Source: Actinomycetota bacterium (GTDB taxonomy: Bacteria; Actinomycetota; UBA4738; G016210805). Taken from it: a stretch of 11,908 nt of DNA. Each line of letters starts with the position of its first letter. Positions within the stretch are counted from its first letter, which is position 1. This document shows positions 6,710-11,908 of this stretch, piece after piece. Position numbers and translations under genes: made by a program. The notes below the pieces were generated by a model. The model was not told where the DNA came from. It made no database searches and worked only from the letters and a program-made list of their open reading frames with translations. Where the stretch lies: assembly GCA_016210805.1 (NCBI GenBank), contig JACQTL010000300.1, positions 1-11,908 on the forward strand. Direction: 5' to 3'.

Positions 6710-6739
6710 TTCACATCGGGGACGGCCACCCTGTACCGT
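6710..6739 (+). promoter_or_regulatory. sigma70-like promoter of the STAS gene
   Basis: TTCACA (6710-6715, one mismatch from TTGACA) is followed by an 18-base spacer and TACCGT (6734-6739). Transcription would begin near 6746, giving a leader of about 45 bases that carries the Shine-Dalgarno site. This is the only start in the window with a recognisable -35. The divergent gap 6660-6790 also holds a small hairpin, CCCGC/GCGGG at 6694-6708. Confidence 0.5.
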
Positions 6740-6777
6740 TCGACCTCCGGCCCCGTGGCCAGGCGGGACCCGTCCGA

Positions 6778-6783
6778 GGGGAG
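6778..6783 (+). promoter_or_regulatory. Shine-Dalgarno site for the STAS gene
   Basis: GGGGAG lies seven bases before GTG 6791, with a second AGGAG immediately after it. It fixes the start at this GTG, and the STAS fold begins just downstream. Confidence 0.65.
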
Positions 6784-6790
6784 AGGAGCC

Positions 6791-7108
6791 GTGTTCGGGA
6801 TCGAGCGCACCGGCGAGGGGGCCTCGTTCCGCCTGCTCGGGGAGCTCGACATGGCCACCGTGGAGGAGTTCACCGAAGCGCTCCGGGACGACCTGGGAAT
6901 GGGCGGGGAGGTGACCCTCCATCTGTCGGAGCTCTCGTTCGTGGACAGCTCGGGCCTCCGGGCCGTGATCCAGTGCGCCATGGAGCTCGAGGGCCGCGGC
7001 CGCCTGGTCCTGGCCGAGCCCACCCCCCAGGTCCGTCGCCTCTTCGACCTCGCCGGGATCCGGCGGCTCCCCGCCGTCGAGATCCGTCCCGACCCCGACG
7101 CCGGCTAG
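6791..7108 (+). CDS. STAS-domain anti-sigma factor antagonist
   Basis: The protein is 105 residues from GTG 6791, a single STAS domain of normal length. Family marks: FRLLGELDMATVEEF (first strand and helix), VTLHLSELSFVDSSGLRAVIQ with the phosphorylatable serine in DSSGL (S53/S54; by analogy with SpoIIAA the second), and EPTPQVRRLFDLAGIRRL near the C-terminus, which closely parallels the SpoIIAA and RsbV ending. Such proteins bind an anti-sigma kinase (SpoIIAB/RsbW type) when unphosphorylated and so free a sigma factor. No kinase or PP2C phosphatase lies in the window. It is divergent from the FIST gene. Its TAG stop shares a CTAG with the stop of the convergent nucleotidyltransferase gene. 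Frames extending upstream to 6386 are shadows of the FIST gene. Confidence 0.9.
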   Translation: MFGIERTGEGASFRLLGELDMATVEEFTEALRDDLGMGGEVTLHLSELSFVDSSGLRAVIQCAMELEGRGRLVLAEPTPQVRRLFDLAGIRRLPAVEIRPDPDAG

Positions 7109-7791
7109 ACCAGCGCGGCCAGGGTCTCCGGCGGGACCAGGCCGGACACGTCCCGGCCCCGGCGGACCCCCTCCCGGACCAGGCGGGAGGAGATCCGGGC
7201 CGGCTCCGGAGCGATCTCCAGCCGCTCGACCCTGTCCGCCCAGGGCCCGTTGGCCGGATCGTCCAGCACCCGGCGGACGGCGTCCTCCTCCCCCTCCCGG
7301 AGGGCGTAGCGGAGCACGGCCCGGGAGAACAGGCGGTCCAGGGCCTCCCGGGGATCCGGGTACCAGGACCGGTCGAACACCTGGAGGACCTTGTCCGAGC
7401 CGACCGCGAACGAGAGCTCAGCGCCGGGGAGGAGCTCGGAAGCGGCCTCGGCCTGGTCGGCGAGGAGCCCGTGCGAGGCCACGGCCAGCGCGAGCCCGGG
7501 GTGGCCGGCCACGAACCGGCCCACGACGTCCAGCCTGAGCTCCTCGGGGAGGAGGGGCGGGGAGGCGGATGGGTCCTTGGGCATCGTGCGCACCGCGTAG
7601 AGCAGCACCACCAGCTCGGCCCCGGCCCCCCGGGCGGCCTGGGCCAGGGCGACATGCCCCAGGTGCAGCGGGTCGAACGAGCCGGGGAGGAGCGCCGCGC
7701 GGCGCGGGTCGCCCAGCGGCCCGACGGGAACCAGCACCGGACGGCCCCCGCCCGCCGCCGCCCGAGCCTCGCGAAGGGCTGCCTCGTTCAC
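7105..7791 (-). CDS. NadD/NMNAT-like nucleotidyltransferase
   Basis: From GTG 7791 the protein is 228 residues. A Pro/Gly/Arg-rich N-terminal extension of about 33 residues precedes the Rossmann-like core. GSFDPLHLGH (37-46) contains the HxGH nucleotide-binding signature, replacing the standard GGTFDPxHxGH of NadD. AVGSDKVLQVFDRSWYPD matches the GxDxxxxxxxW region, and ISSRLVRE (200-207) matches the ISSTxxR triphosphate-binding motif. The family transfers AMP (or CMP) onto a phosphorylated substrate, NadD using nicotinate mononucleotide. The altered first motif and N-terminal extension make substrate uncertain, so no symbol is given. Alternative starts ATG 7821 and TTG 7827 run into the divergent IF-2B gene. 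GTG 7791 has a -10-like CATGTT six bases upstream. The head-to-head placement with the IF-2B gene suggests related metabolism. Confidence 0.83.
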   Translation of the reverse strand: MNEAALREARAAAGGGRPVLVPVGPLGDPRRAALLPGSFDPLHLGHVALAQAARGAGAELVVLLYAVRTMPKDPSASPPLLPEELRLDVVGRFVAGHPGLALAVASHGLLADQAEAASELLPGAELSFAVGSDKVLQVFDRSWYPDPREALDRLFSRAVLRYALREGEEDAVRRVLDDPANGPWADRVERLEIAPEPARISSRLVREGVRRGRDVSGLVPPETLAALV

Positions 7792-7796
7792 CTGCC

Positions 7797-7802
7797 TAAC
7801 AT
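7797..7802 (+). promoter_or_regulatory. predicted -10 element, leaderless IF-2B gene
   Basis: TAACAT is followed by six bases (GGGCCG) and GTG 7809. It fits TANNNT with the leaderless spacing. It overlaps the opposite-strand -10 candidate by five bases, making a bidirectional promoter. Confidence 0.6.
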
Positions 7803-7803
7803 G
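7798..7803 (-). promoter_or_regulatory. predicted -10 element, nucleotidyltransferase gene
   Basis: The minus strand reads CATGTT, then six bases (AGGCAG), then GTG 7791. The first base differs from TANNNT, but position and spacing mirror the plus-strand element it overlaps. The AGG in the spacer is too short and close to be a convincing Shine-Dalgarno site. Confidence 0.42.
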
Positions 7804-7808
7804 GGCCG

Positions 7809-8567
7809 GTGGAGGACCCATGGGCAACCGTCGAGGCCCTGGCCGGAGACCGGACCTCCGGCGCCGCGGGGATCGCGGAGCGGGCGGCGCTGGCCCTGCC
7901 GGCGATCCCGAAGGACGAGCTCCCCGACGCGATCGAGGCGCTCCTCCGGGGCCATCCGGCCATGGCCCCCCTCTGGCGTCTGGCCACGGCGATGCTGGCC
8001 GGGCGGGACCGGGAGGCCCGGGCGGAGCGGTTCCTGGAGACCCTCCGCGACGGGGCCGAGGCGGCGAGGGCCCTGGCCGGCCGGCTCCCCGACTCGGTGG
8101 TCACGATCTCGTACTCCTCCACGGTGATCGAGGCCCTGCGGCTGCGCCGGCCAGGGCTCGTGGTCTGCCTGGCGTCGGGGGGCGAGGGCCGGCGGATGGC
8201 CGGGGAGGTCAGGGCGCACGCCCCCACGATCGTGGTGGACGACGACCGGGCCCTGGCCCGCCTGCCCGGGGAGGCCGTGGTAGTGGGGGCCGACGCGATC
8301 ACCCCCACGGTGGTCGTCAACAAGGTCCGGACCCGCGAGCTCGTCGAGGCGGCCGAGGCCGCCGGGCTCCCCCGGTTCGCCGTGGCCGGGTCGGCCAAGC
8401 TCGTGGCCGAGGAGCTGCCCGGCGAGGACCGGCTCGAGGCCACCGCCCTGCACCGGTTCACCGGCATCGCCCTCCCGCAGGGGGTGGTGACCCCCAAAGA
8501 GGCCGGGGAGCTCGCCTCCCGGGCGGCCCTGCACCCCGCGCTCCGCCTCCTGATCCCCCGGCTCTGA
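7809..8567 (+). CDS. IF-2B superfamily protein (eIF2B/MtnA/ribose-1,5-bisphosphate isomerase-like), altered active site
   Basis: The protein is 252 residues from GTG 7809. A helical N-terminal part (about 1-90) is followed by the Rossmann-like IF-2B domain: SVVTISYSSTVIEAL (96-110), LVVCLASGGEGRRMAGEV, PTIVVDDD, AVVVGADAITPTVVVNKVRT (157-175), RFAVAGSAKLV and ALPQGVVTPKEAGEL. The GADAI...NK motif with D162 is the superfamily hallmark. Isomerases of this group (MtnA, archaeal ribose-1,5-bisphosphate isomerase) carry a catalytic cysteine where this protein has YSS (102-104). They also have a sugar-phosphate ESRP/ETRP-type arginine where it reads ASGG. It is therefore probably not a standard isomerase; it may bind a nucleotide or sugar phosphate as a regulator or a changed enzyme. 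It is divergent from the nucleotidyltransferase across 17 bases. Superfamily is sure; function is not. Confidence 0.85.
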   Translation: MEDPWATVEALAGDRTSGAAGIAERAALALPAIPKDELPDAIEALLRGHPAMAPLWRLATAMLAGRDREARAERFLETLRDGAEAARALAGRLPDSVVTISYSSTVIEALRLRRPGLVVCLASGGEGRRMAGEVRAHAPTIVVDDDRALARLPGEAVVVGADAITPTVVVNKVRTRELVEAAEAAGLPRFAVAGSAKLVAEELPGEDRLEATALHRFTGIALPQGVVTPKEAGELASRAALHPALRLLIPRL

Positions 8568-8575
8568 TCGCCCGC

Positions 8576-8598
8576 GCCGGCCCCGTATCGCGGCCGGC
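8576..8598 (+). terminator. GC hairpin after the IF-2B gene
   Basis: GCCGGCC (8576-8582) pairs perfectly with GGCCGGC (8592-8598) around a nine-base loop. It lies 8 bases after the IF-2B stop and 3 bases before the rhomboid -10. There is no U-tract. The position suggests transcript ending or insulation between the two genes. Confidence 0.45.
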
Positions 8599-8601
8599 CC
8601 G

Positions 8602-8607
8602 TAGGAT
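8602..8607 (+). promoter_or_regulatory. predicted -10 element, leaderless rhomboid gene
   Basis: TAGGAT is followed by six bases (GGGGCC) and ATG 8614. It follows the TANNNT-N6-start pattern. No -35 is evident; the GGGG next to the start is too close to act as a normal ribosome site. Confidence 0.6.
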
Positions 8608-8613
8608 GGGGCC

Positions 8614-9540
8614 ATGTCGATCGAGCCCACGGACCCCGAGCGGGAGGCCCCGGCCGAGGAGCGGGCCCCAGTCGTCGAGCACTGCTACCGCCACCCGTCC
8701 GTGGAGACCGGGGTCCACTGCACGCGGTGCGGCCGCCCGATCTGCCCGGACTGCATGATCCCCGCGGCGGTGGGCTACCAGTGCCCCGAGTGCGTGGGGC
8801 GGGCCCGCAGGGAGTTCCGGATGGGGCCTCGCCGGCGGATGCGCTCGCTGGCCGCCACCTCGGTGACCACCTGGCTCCTGGCCGCCATCGGCGTGATGTT
8901 CCTGCTGGAGCTCGTGGTGTCGGGGGGGTCGCTGAACGTCTCCGGCCAGGCGGCGTTCGACCTCGGGGCCTCGTTCCCCCCGGCCATCGCGGCGGGCCAG
9001 TGGTGGCGGGTGTTCACGGCGATGTTCCTCCACGCCGGCCTGATCCACCTCTTCTTCAACTCGTACGTGCTCTGGCAGTTCGGCATGTTCGTGGAGAACG
9101 CGCTGGGCCGGGTCCGCATGCTGGGCGCCTACCTGGTCAGCGGGTTCCTGGGCGGGGCGGCCTCGTACGCGTTCGGGCGCGTGGGAGCGATCGGGGTCGG
9201 CGCCTCTGGAGCCATCTTCGGGCTGCTCGGGGTGTTCGTGGTCTACAACTACCGCCGCCGGGCGAACCCGAGCGCCCGGGCGCTCCTCCAGCAGGTCTCG
9301 TTCTGGATCCTGCTCAACGCGCTCCTCCCCCTGTTCCTCCCGGCGATCGACTGGCGAGCCCACCTGGGCGGCTTCGTGGCCGGGCTGGCCGTTGGGTTCA
9401 CCGCCGAGGGGTTCGGTCCCCGCCGGTACCACCGGGCCGTGGCGGTGCTGGGGTTCGTGGGGGTGGCGGCGATCGGCGTCGGCCTGGTCCTGTGGCGGAC
9501 CGCCGACCTGCGCTCGTCCCTCGGCCCGCTCCTCGGCTAG
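8614..9540 (+). CDS. rhomboid family intramembrane serine protease with N-terminal zinc-binding domain
   Basis: The protein is 308 residues from ATG 8614. Residues 24-60 form a B-box/zinc-ribbon-like cluster (CYRHP, GVHCTRCGRPICPDCM, YQCPECV) with C24, H27, C36, C39, C44, C47, C57 and C60, enough for two zinc ions. A basic linker (RMGPRRRMR) leads into about seven membrane segments from residue 83 on. Catalytic marks: FLHAGLIHLFFNSYVLWQFG with H140, H145 and N149; GASGAIFGLLG with nucleophile S198; and DWRAHLGGFVAG with H250. It would cleave membrane-embedded substrates in the cytoplasmic membrane, with the zinc domain in the cytoplasm possibly recruiting them. This domain order is common in actinobacterial rhomboids. 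Transcription is predicted to be leaderless. The LigD-type gene follows after 29 bases, possibly in the same transcript. Confidence 0.94.
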   Translation: MSIEPTDPEREAPAEERAPVVEHCYRHPSVETGVHCTRCGRPICPDCMIPAAVGYQCPECVGRARREFRMGPRRRMRSLAATSVTTWLLAAIGVMFLLELVVSGGSLNVSGQAAFDLGASFPPAIAAGQWWRVFTAMFLHAGLIHLFFNSYVLWQFGMFVENALGRVRMLGAYLVSGFLGGAASYAFGRVGAIGVGASGAIFGLLGVFVVYNYRRRANPSARALLQQVSFWILLNALLPLFLPAIDWRAHLGGFVAGLAVGFTAEGFGPRRYHRAVAVLGFVGVAAIGVGLVLWRTADLRSSLGPLLG

Positions 9541-9569
9541 CAAGACGGGTTCGCGGAGTGGACGGGGGG

Positions 9570-10475
9570 ATGAGGATCAGGGCGGGGCGGCGCACGGTCG
9601 AGGTCGGGAACGCCGGCAAGGTGTTCTTCCCGGACGGGGGGATCACGAAGGGCGAGCTGGTCGAGTACTACGCCCGGATCGCGCCGCGGATGGTCCCCCT
9701 GGTCCGGGACCGGCCCCTGGCCATGAAGCGCTACCCGAACGGGACCCTGGGGAAGAGCTTCTTCCAGAAGGACGCGAGCGCGCACTTCCCGCCTTGGATC
9801 CGCACCGCGGAGGTCCCCAAGAGGGGCGGCTCCAACGACCAGGTGCTGGCGAACGACGGGGCGACCCTGGTGTACCTGGCCGGGCAGGGGATGATCGAGC
9901 CCCACGTGTTCCCGTCCCGGGTCGACCGCCTGCGGTTCCCCGACCGGCTGATCTTCGACATGGACCCCCCGGACGGATTCGAGCTGGCCCGCCGGGGAGC
10001 CGGGGTGACCCGGGAGGTGCTGGAGGAGCTCGGCCTTGTGTCGTTCCTGATGACCACGGGCTCGCGGGGCCTCCACGTCGTGGTGCCCCTGAAGCGCGAG
10101 GACGACTTCGACTCGGTTGGGGACTTCAGCCGGCGGGTGGCCGAGGTCGTGGTGAGCCGGGACCCGGGGAGGTTCACGATCGAGGCGCGGAAGATCGAGC
10201 GCCGAGGACGGATGCTGGTGGACTTCTGGCGGAACGCGTACGCGCAACACGCCATCGCGCCCTACGGGGTGCGGGCCCGGCCCGGCGCGCCGGTGGCCAC
10301 CCCGATCGGATGGGACGAGCTCGACGACCGCGCGCTCCGCGCGGACCGCTACACGATCCGGGACGTCGAGGCGAAGCTGGATCGCGACGGCGACCCCTGG
10401 AAGGGCATGACCCGCCGGGCCCGCTCGCTGGAAGTCCCGAAGCGGAGGCTGGCCAGGCTCGAGGGGAACGGCTAG
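9570..10475 (+). CDS. stand-alone LigD-type (archaeo-eukaryotic primase family) polymerase domain
   Basis: The protein is 301 residues from ATG 9570; GTG 9558 in frame adds four residues. It covers the complete polymerase domain of LigD: KVFFPDGGITKGELVEYYARIAPRMVPLVRDRP at the start, KRYPNG, FFQKDA, the metal-binding DxD in IFDMDPP (D130, D132), TTGSRGLHVVVPL (S165, H169), and the third acidic residue in VDFWRNAYAQHAIAPYGVRARPGAPVATPI (D218). It ends with WDEL and a basic C-terminus. There is no ligase or phosphoesterase domain and no Ku gene nearby. In bacteria such proteins add ribonucleotides at DNA ends during non-homologous end joining, partnering with separate ligases. All three catalytic acidic residues appear present, so activity is likely. 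The stop codon shares a CTAG with the convergent CU044_5270-like gene. Confidence 0.92.
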   Translation: MRIRAGRRTVEVGNAGKVFFPDGGITKGELVEYYARIAPRMVPLVRDRPLAMKRYPNGTLGKSFFQKDASAHFPPWIRTAEVPKRGGSNDQVLANDGATLVYLAGQGMIEPHVFPSRVDRLRFPDRLIFDMDPPDGFELARRGAGVTREVLEELGLVSFLMTTGSRGLHVVVPLKREDDFDSVGDFSRRVAEVVVSRDPGRFTIEARKIERRGRMLVDFWRNAYAQHAIAPYGVRARPGAPVATPIGWDELDDRALRADRYTIRDVEAKLDRDGDPWKGMTRRARSLEVPKRRLARLEGNG

Positions 10476-11380
10476 GGCCGTTCCTCCACTGAGTCCACGA
10501 TCCCGGACCAGTAGGCCGTCCAGCTCCCGGGGAACATGGCCGGGTCGGCCTCCGCGGCCAGCGTCCCCACCTCCACGTCGCGTTCGCCCAGGACGATCGC
10601 GGTCCCAGGGTCGAAGACGATCTCGTGGCGCACGCCGTTCCACGTTACGCCCACGCCGGTCCCAGGGCGGCCCAGCTCGTCCACGGTGTCACCCACGAGC
10701 TCGACCGAGGGGATCGTGGCGGCGACGCGGTAGAGGGCCGCCCGGGCCTCGGGCGTGTCCGCGATCTGCAGCAGGTCGCCGATCGCGAGGAACATCGCGA
10801 CGTCCCCGGGCAGGTCCGAGGGCTCCGCCCGGGCCTCCAGGAACGCCCGGACCTCGTCGTCGGACCTGGCGATCAGCTCGCGCAGCCCCTCGTAGGGCAG
10901 CCCTCCCGGACCGAAGGTCTCCTCGGACCTCTCGCCGTCGACCGTCTCGATCACGCGCCCGGAGCCGTCCGGGCCGACCCACGCCTCGCGCTCGACGTCC
11001 CGGAGCACGCACCCGCCGGCGCCGCATCGCGGCAGCCGCCCGACGGTCCTCGTGTAGAGGTACTCGCCGGCTGCGGGCGCCTCCCACCCCACCGGGGAGG
11101 AGGCGGCGGCTTCCGCCGCCTGCAGGAGGGCCGCCTGGGCGGAGGCCTCGGGCGCGGATCCGCGGGGCAGCACGGCGGGGAGGACGAGGGCGATGACCAG
11201 GGCGGCGGCCACGGAGGCCCCCACCGCCCACCTCCGGCGGGGGGAGCCCGCGGTACGCGGGGCCCCCCTACGGGCATCCGCGACCGCCTCCATCAGCGCG
11301 CGGCGGGCGGCGGCGGCGGCGCGCGGATCGGCCGCCTCCACGTCCGGTCTCGAACGCTCGATCACATCGATCTCATCCAC
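10472..11380 (-). CDS. CU044_5270-like membrane protein partnered with a sigma factor
   Basis: The protein is 302 residues from GTG 11380; a GTG at 11392 would add four residues. The chosen GTG has GGGAG five bases upstream and overlaps the sigma-factor stop codon by 8 bases. The N-terminus (VDEIDVIERSRPDVEAADP...ARRALMEAV) matches the start of the actinobacterial CU044_5270 family. One membrane helix spans about 51-72 after a basic stretch, placing residues beyond it outside the cell. The extracytoplasmic part has a CGAGGC pair (C119, C124) that could form a disulfide, and beta-rich segments such as GVGVTWNGVRHEIVFDPGTAIVLGE. These proteins usually sit beside sigma-70 genes and may act as membrane regulators of them, although no classical anti-sigma zinc motif (HxxxCxxC) is present. 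Role is inferred from position. Confidence 0.85.
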   Translation of the reverse strand: MDEIDVIERSRPDVEAADPRAAAAARRALMEAVADARRGAPRTAGSPRRRWAVGASVAAALVIALVLPAVLPRGSAPEASAQAALLQAAEAAASSPVGWEAPAAGEYLYTRTVGRLPRCGAGGCVLRDVEREAWVGPDGSGRVIETVDGERSEETFGPGGLPYEGLRELIARSDDEVRAFLEARAEPSDLPGDVAMFLAIGDLLQIADTPEARAALYRVAATIPSVELVGDTVDELGRPGTGVGVTWNGVRHEIVFDPGTAIVLGERDVEVGTLAAEADPAMFPGSWTAYWSGIVDSVEERP

Positions 11381-11908
11381 CGCTGCTCCCACCTTCCGCT
11401 CGAGGAACGTTCTCGTCGGTCAGGTATTGCCCGGGGTCGCCTATCAGTTCTCGGACCATCCTCCTCGCCCGGTGGAGACGGGAGCGCACTGTGCCCACCG
11501 GCACTCCCAGGGCCCGGGCCACCTCCTCGTAGGAGAGCTGCTCCCAGGCGAACAGCAGCAGCGTGTCCCGGTCGCGAGGACGCAGCGAGGCCAGGGCCAG
11601 GGCGATCCGGGGCCCGAGAGCGTCGGCGTCGGCGCGCGCGTCGGCGAGCTCGCTCTGGTCGGAGAGCACGGGGTCCACTCCCGTCCGGGCGTATGCGATC
11701 AACCGCCGGCGTTCCCGTCGATGGTGGTGGCGGAGGACGTTCGTGGCGATGCCGTGGAGCCATGGACGGGCGTCCGGGTACCGAACGTCGTAGCGGCCCC
11801 TCGACCGGAACGCCTCGACGAACGTCTCGGCGGCCAGGTCGTCCGCGAGCTGGCGACCCACACGCCTGGCCAGGGACCGGTGGATGGCCGCGACGTGGCG
11901 GTCGAAGA
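11373..11908 (-). CDS. sigma-70 family (ECF-like) RNA polymerase sigma factor, 5' end outside window
   Basis: The frame is open to the window edge; about 177 residues are visible and roughly 20-30 N-terminal residues are missing. An internal GTG at 11861 is not the true start because the upstream codons (FDRHVAAIHRSLARR) clearly belong to sigma region 2. Region 2 continues with VGRQLADDLAAETFVEAF and the -10-recognising ARPWLHGIATNVLRHHHRRERR. Region 4 contains LASLRPRDRDTLLLFAWEQLSYEEVARALGVPVGTVRSRLHRARRMVREL, a helix-turn-helix for the -35. It guides RNA polymerase to a special promoter set. The CU044_5270-like gene overlaps its last 8 bases, so the two are coupled. The C-terminal tail after region 4 is short and polar. 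The target regulon cannot be inferred here. Confidence 0.92.
   Translation of the reverse strand, partial: FDRHVAAIHRSLARRVGRQLADDLAAETFVEAFRSRGRYDVRYPDARPWLHGIATNVLRHHHRRERRRLIAYARTGVDPVLSDQSELADARADADALGPRIALALASLRPRDRDTLLLFAWEQLSYEEVARALGVPVGTVRSRLHRARRMVRELIGDPGQYLTDENVPRAEGGSSGG

Noticed and set aside
7821..7827. ATG 7821 or TTG 7827 as start of the nucleotidyltransferase gene
   Set aside because: They would lie inside the divergent IF-2B gene and upstream of the promoter-like element; GTG 7791 has matching spacing.
8458..9543. 361-codon open frame antisense to the rhomboid gene
   Set aside because: Its translation is dominated by Arg, Gly, Pro, His and Glu with no recognisable domain, and it lies opposite a clearly conserved rhomboid protease. 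It is a GC-driven shadow.
9537..10643. 368-codon open frame antisense to the LigD-type gene
   Set aside because: Biased composition, no motif, opposite a polymerase with intact catalytic residues; it also crosses two real genes.
10536..11240. Frames on both strands within the CU044_5270-like gene
   Set aside because: Composition is unlike protein families, and the gene itself has a clear membrane helix and start coupled to the sigma factor.
1..11908. CRISPR array, tRNA, rRNA, insertion sequence or phage genes
   Set aside because: No regularly spaced repeats, no cloverleaf-like sequence with a T-loop signature, no transposase or integrase motif were seen on either strand.

Overview
The window is very GC-rich, almost entirely coding (the largest gap between genes is about 130 bases) and looks like the chromosome of an Actinomycetota member, probably an uncultivated lineage. 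The pointers are a TIGR03668-type PPOX/F420 oxidoreductase, a sigma-70 factor overlapping a CU044_5270-type membrane protein, a MauE/TlpA-like pair, a stand-alone LigD-type polymerase, frequent GTG starts and leaderless-type promoters. I see no tRNA, rRNA, CRISPR array, insertion sequence or phage gene, and codon use does not change visibly across the window.

Layout. Plus strand 1-2075: the 3' end of a polytopic membrane protein resembling the actinobacterial 'fenitrothion hydrolase' family, a two-membrane-segment zinc-ribbon protein, and a lipoprotein with a thioredoxin-like domain. Minus strand 2076-5054: a MauE/DoxX-like membrane protein translationally coupled to a membrane-anchored TlpA-like thioredoxin; upstream of them, behind a hairpin, an ABC-2 type exporter (ATPase and permease, 4-base overlap). 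Plus 5078-5500: the PPOX oxidoreductase. Minus 5508-6659: a FIST-domain sensor-like protein. Plus 6791-7108: a STAS-domain anti-sigma-factor antagonist. Minus 7105-7791 and plus 7809-8567: a head-to-head pair, a NadD-like nucleotidyltransferase and an IF-2B-superfamily protein. Plus 8614-10475: a zinc-ribbon rhomboid protease and a LigD-type polymerase domain. Minus 10472-11908: a sigma factor (5' end cut by the window) and its overlapping CU044_5270-type partner.

How the genes may work together. The extracytoplasmic thiol-redox genes at 1077-3292 (CxxxxC lipoprotein, TlpA-like CPVC protein, MauE-like protein) could form one envelope thiol system. FIST/STAS and sigma/CU044_5270 are two separate regulatory modules. 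The nucleotidyltransferase/IF-2B pair shares one compact divergent promoter and may act on a common nucleotide or sugar-phosphate metabolite.

The most striking non-coding signal is a repeated promoter architecture. A TANNNT hexamer lies exactly 6 bases before the start codon at 3292(-), 5078(+), 7809(+) and 8614(+), with near-matches at 7791(-) (CATGTT, 6 bases) and 6659(-) (TAGGGT, 7 bases). This predicts leaderless mRNAs. At two convergent junctions both stop codons share a single CTAG, and at a third the two stops abut, so convergent genes here have no intergenic terminator. I found no clear defence island or mobile system. The best candidates for something undescribed are the altered IF-2B protein with its nucleotidyltransferase partner and the zinc-ribbon/lipobox membrane protein.
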